Positions 63,921 to 64,000 of a DNA stretch of 64,000 bases are shown in pieces; the stretch's first letter is position 1; every line of letters begins with the position of its first letter. Under the pieces are notes generated by a model, which was not told the DNA's origin, did no database searches, and saw only the letters and a list, made by a program, of their open reading frames with translations. The position numbers were made by a program, and so were the translations under genes. Source of the stretch: UBA6107 sp964459385 (GTDB lineage Bacteria; Chloroflexota; Anaerolineae; Anaerolineales; Anaerolineaceae). The stretch lies in the NCBI GenBank assembly GCA_964459385.1, contig CAYWLG010000006.1:124001-188000 (forward strand), written 5' to 3'.

Positions 63921-63940
63921 ATCCCTCCGAAGATGCAGGT

Positions 63941-64000
63941 TTAAAGTGCCATTAATTGTTTGATCTCTTGCAGCAGTTTTTCTGGTTCTGAAATGCTAAA
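63941..64000 (-). CDS. C-terminal end of an unidentified protein
   Basis: An open frame runs from the window edge to a TAA at 63941-63943 and gives a 19-residue C-terminus, FSISEPEKLLQEIKQLMAL. It lies 20 bp before the DUF364 start, so it is probably the upstream gene of that operon. Too short to identify. Confidence 0.55.
   Translation of the reverse strand, partial: FSISEPEKLLQEIKQLMAL

Overview
The window looks like a chromosome segment of an uncultured or little-studied Chloroflexota bacterium, most likely class Anaerolineae. This is inferred from moderate GC content, very large multi-GAF signalling proteins, an mreBCD-mrdA-minCDE-rodA cell-shape operon, sortases, and the style of the conserved genes. 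No rRNA or phylogenetic marker tree was available to confirm it. There are no CRISPR arrays, transposases or phage genes.

Region 1 (1-20221, minus strand) is one long, tightly packed signalling operon. In transcription order it holds two single-domain response regulators, a 1427-aa membrane receptor (extracellular sensor, HAMP, several GAF domains, a PAS), three further membrane GAF proteins without output domains, a ParA-type ATPase, a soluble 1803-aa hybrid histidine kinase (PAS, several GAF, HisKA, HATPase, two receivers), a threonine-synthase-like PLP enzyme fused to a receiver domain, and an EamA-type transporter cut by the window edge. Only one protein has a kinase core, so the others probably feed into it.

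Region 2 (20222-21275) is a very small AT-rich island. An intact tRNA-Gly and a 37-bp copy of its 3' end, 814 bp apart, flank one zinc-ribbon gene.

Region 3 (21276-32205, plus strand) is the cell-shape and division-site operon mreB-mreC-mreD-mrdA-minC-minD-minE-rodA followed by gltX, then a P-loop protein of the PEPCK/HPr-kinase type. It ends at a tRNA-Pro (32290-32364) followed by about 106-bp tandem repeats, each repeating the tRNA tail and most also its terminator.

Region 4 (32762-38572) is an FtsX-type ABC exporter with its ATPase, divergent from a TetR-type regulator and a helix-hairpin-helix protein.

Region 5 (38583-43995, minus strand) is the most unusual part: a small membrane zinc-ribbon protein, a DUF2207-type membrane protein ending in a Cys-Ala repeat tail, a PqqD-radical SAM-SPASM protein, a paralogue that has lost its cluster cysteines, and a methyltransferase. 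It resembles a peptide-modification (RiPP-like) operon acting on the tail of a membrane protein.

Region 6 (44110-51120) is mixed housekeeping: ligA, an RlmI-type methyltransferase, tmRNA, a molbindin, tRNA-Val, a site-2-protease-like protein missing a metal-ligand His, a PD40 lipoprotein and a zinc metallopeptidase.

Region 7 (51124-59316, minus strand) runs yebC-ruvC-trmH-ruvA and then F1-ATPase atpA-atpG-atpD-atpC, followed by a second MreB-like gene whose ATPase residues are substituted. Region 8 (59429-64000) holds two convergent sortases, an FAH-family hydrolase, tRNA-Arg and a cluster of small genes (DUF4342, YciI, DUF952, PAS, DUF364).
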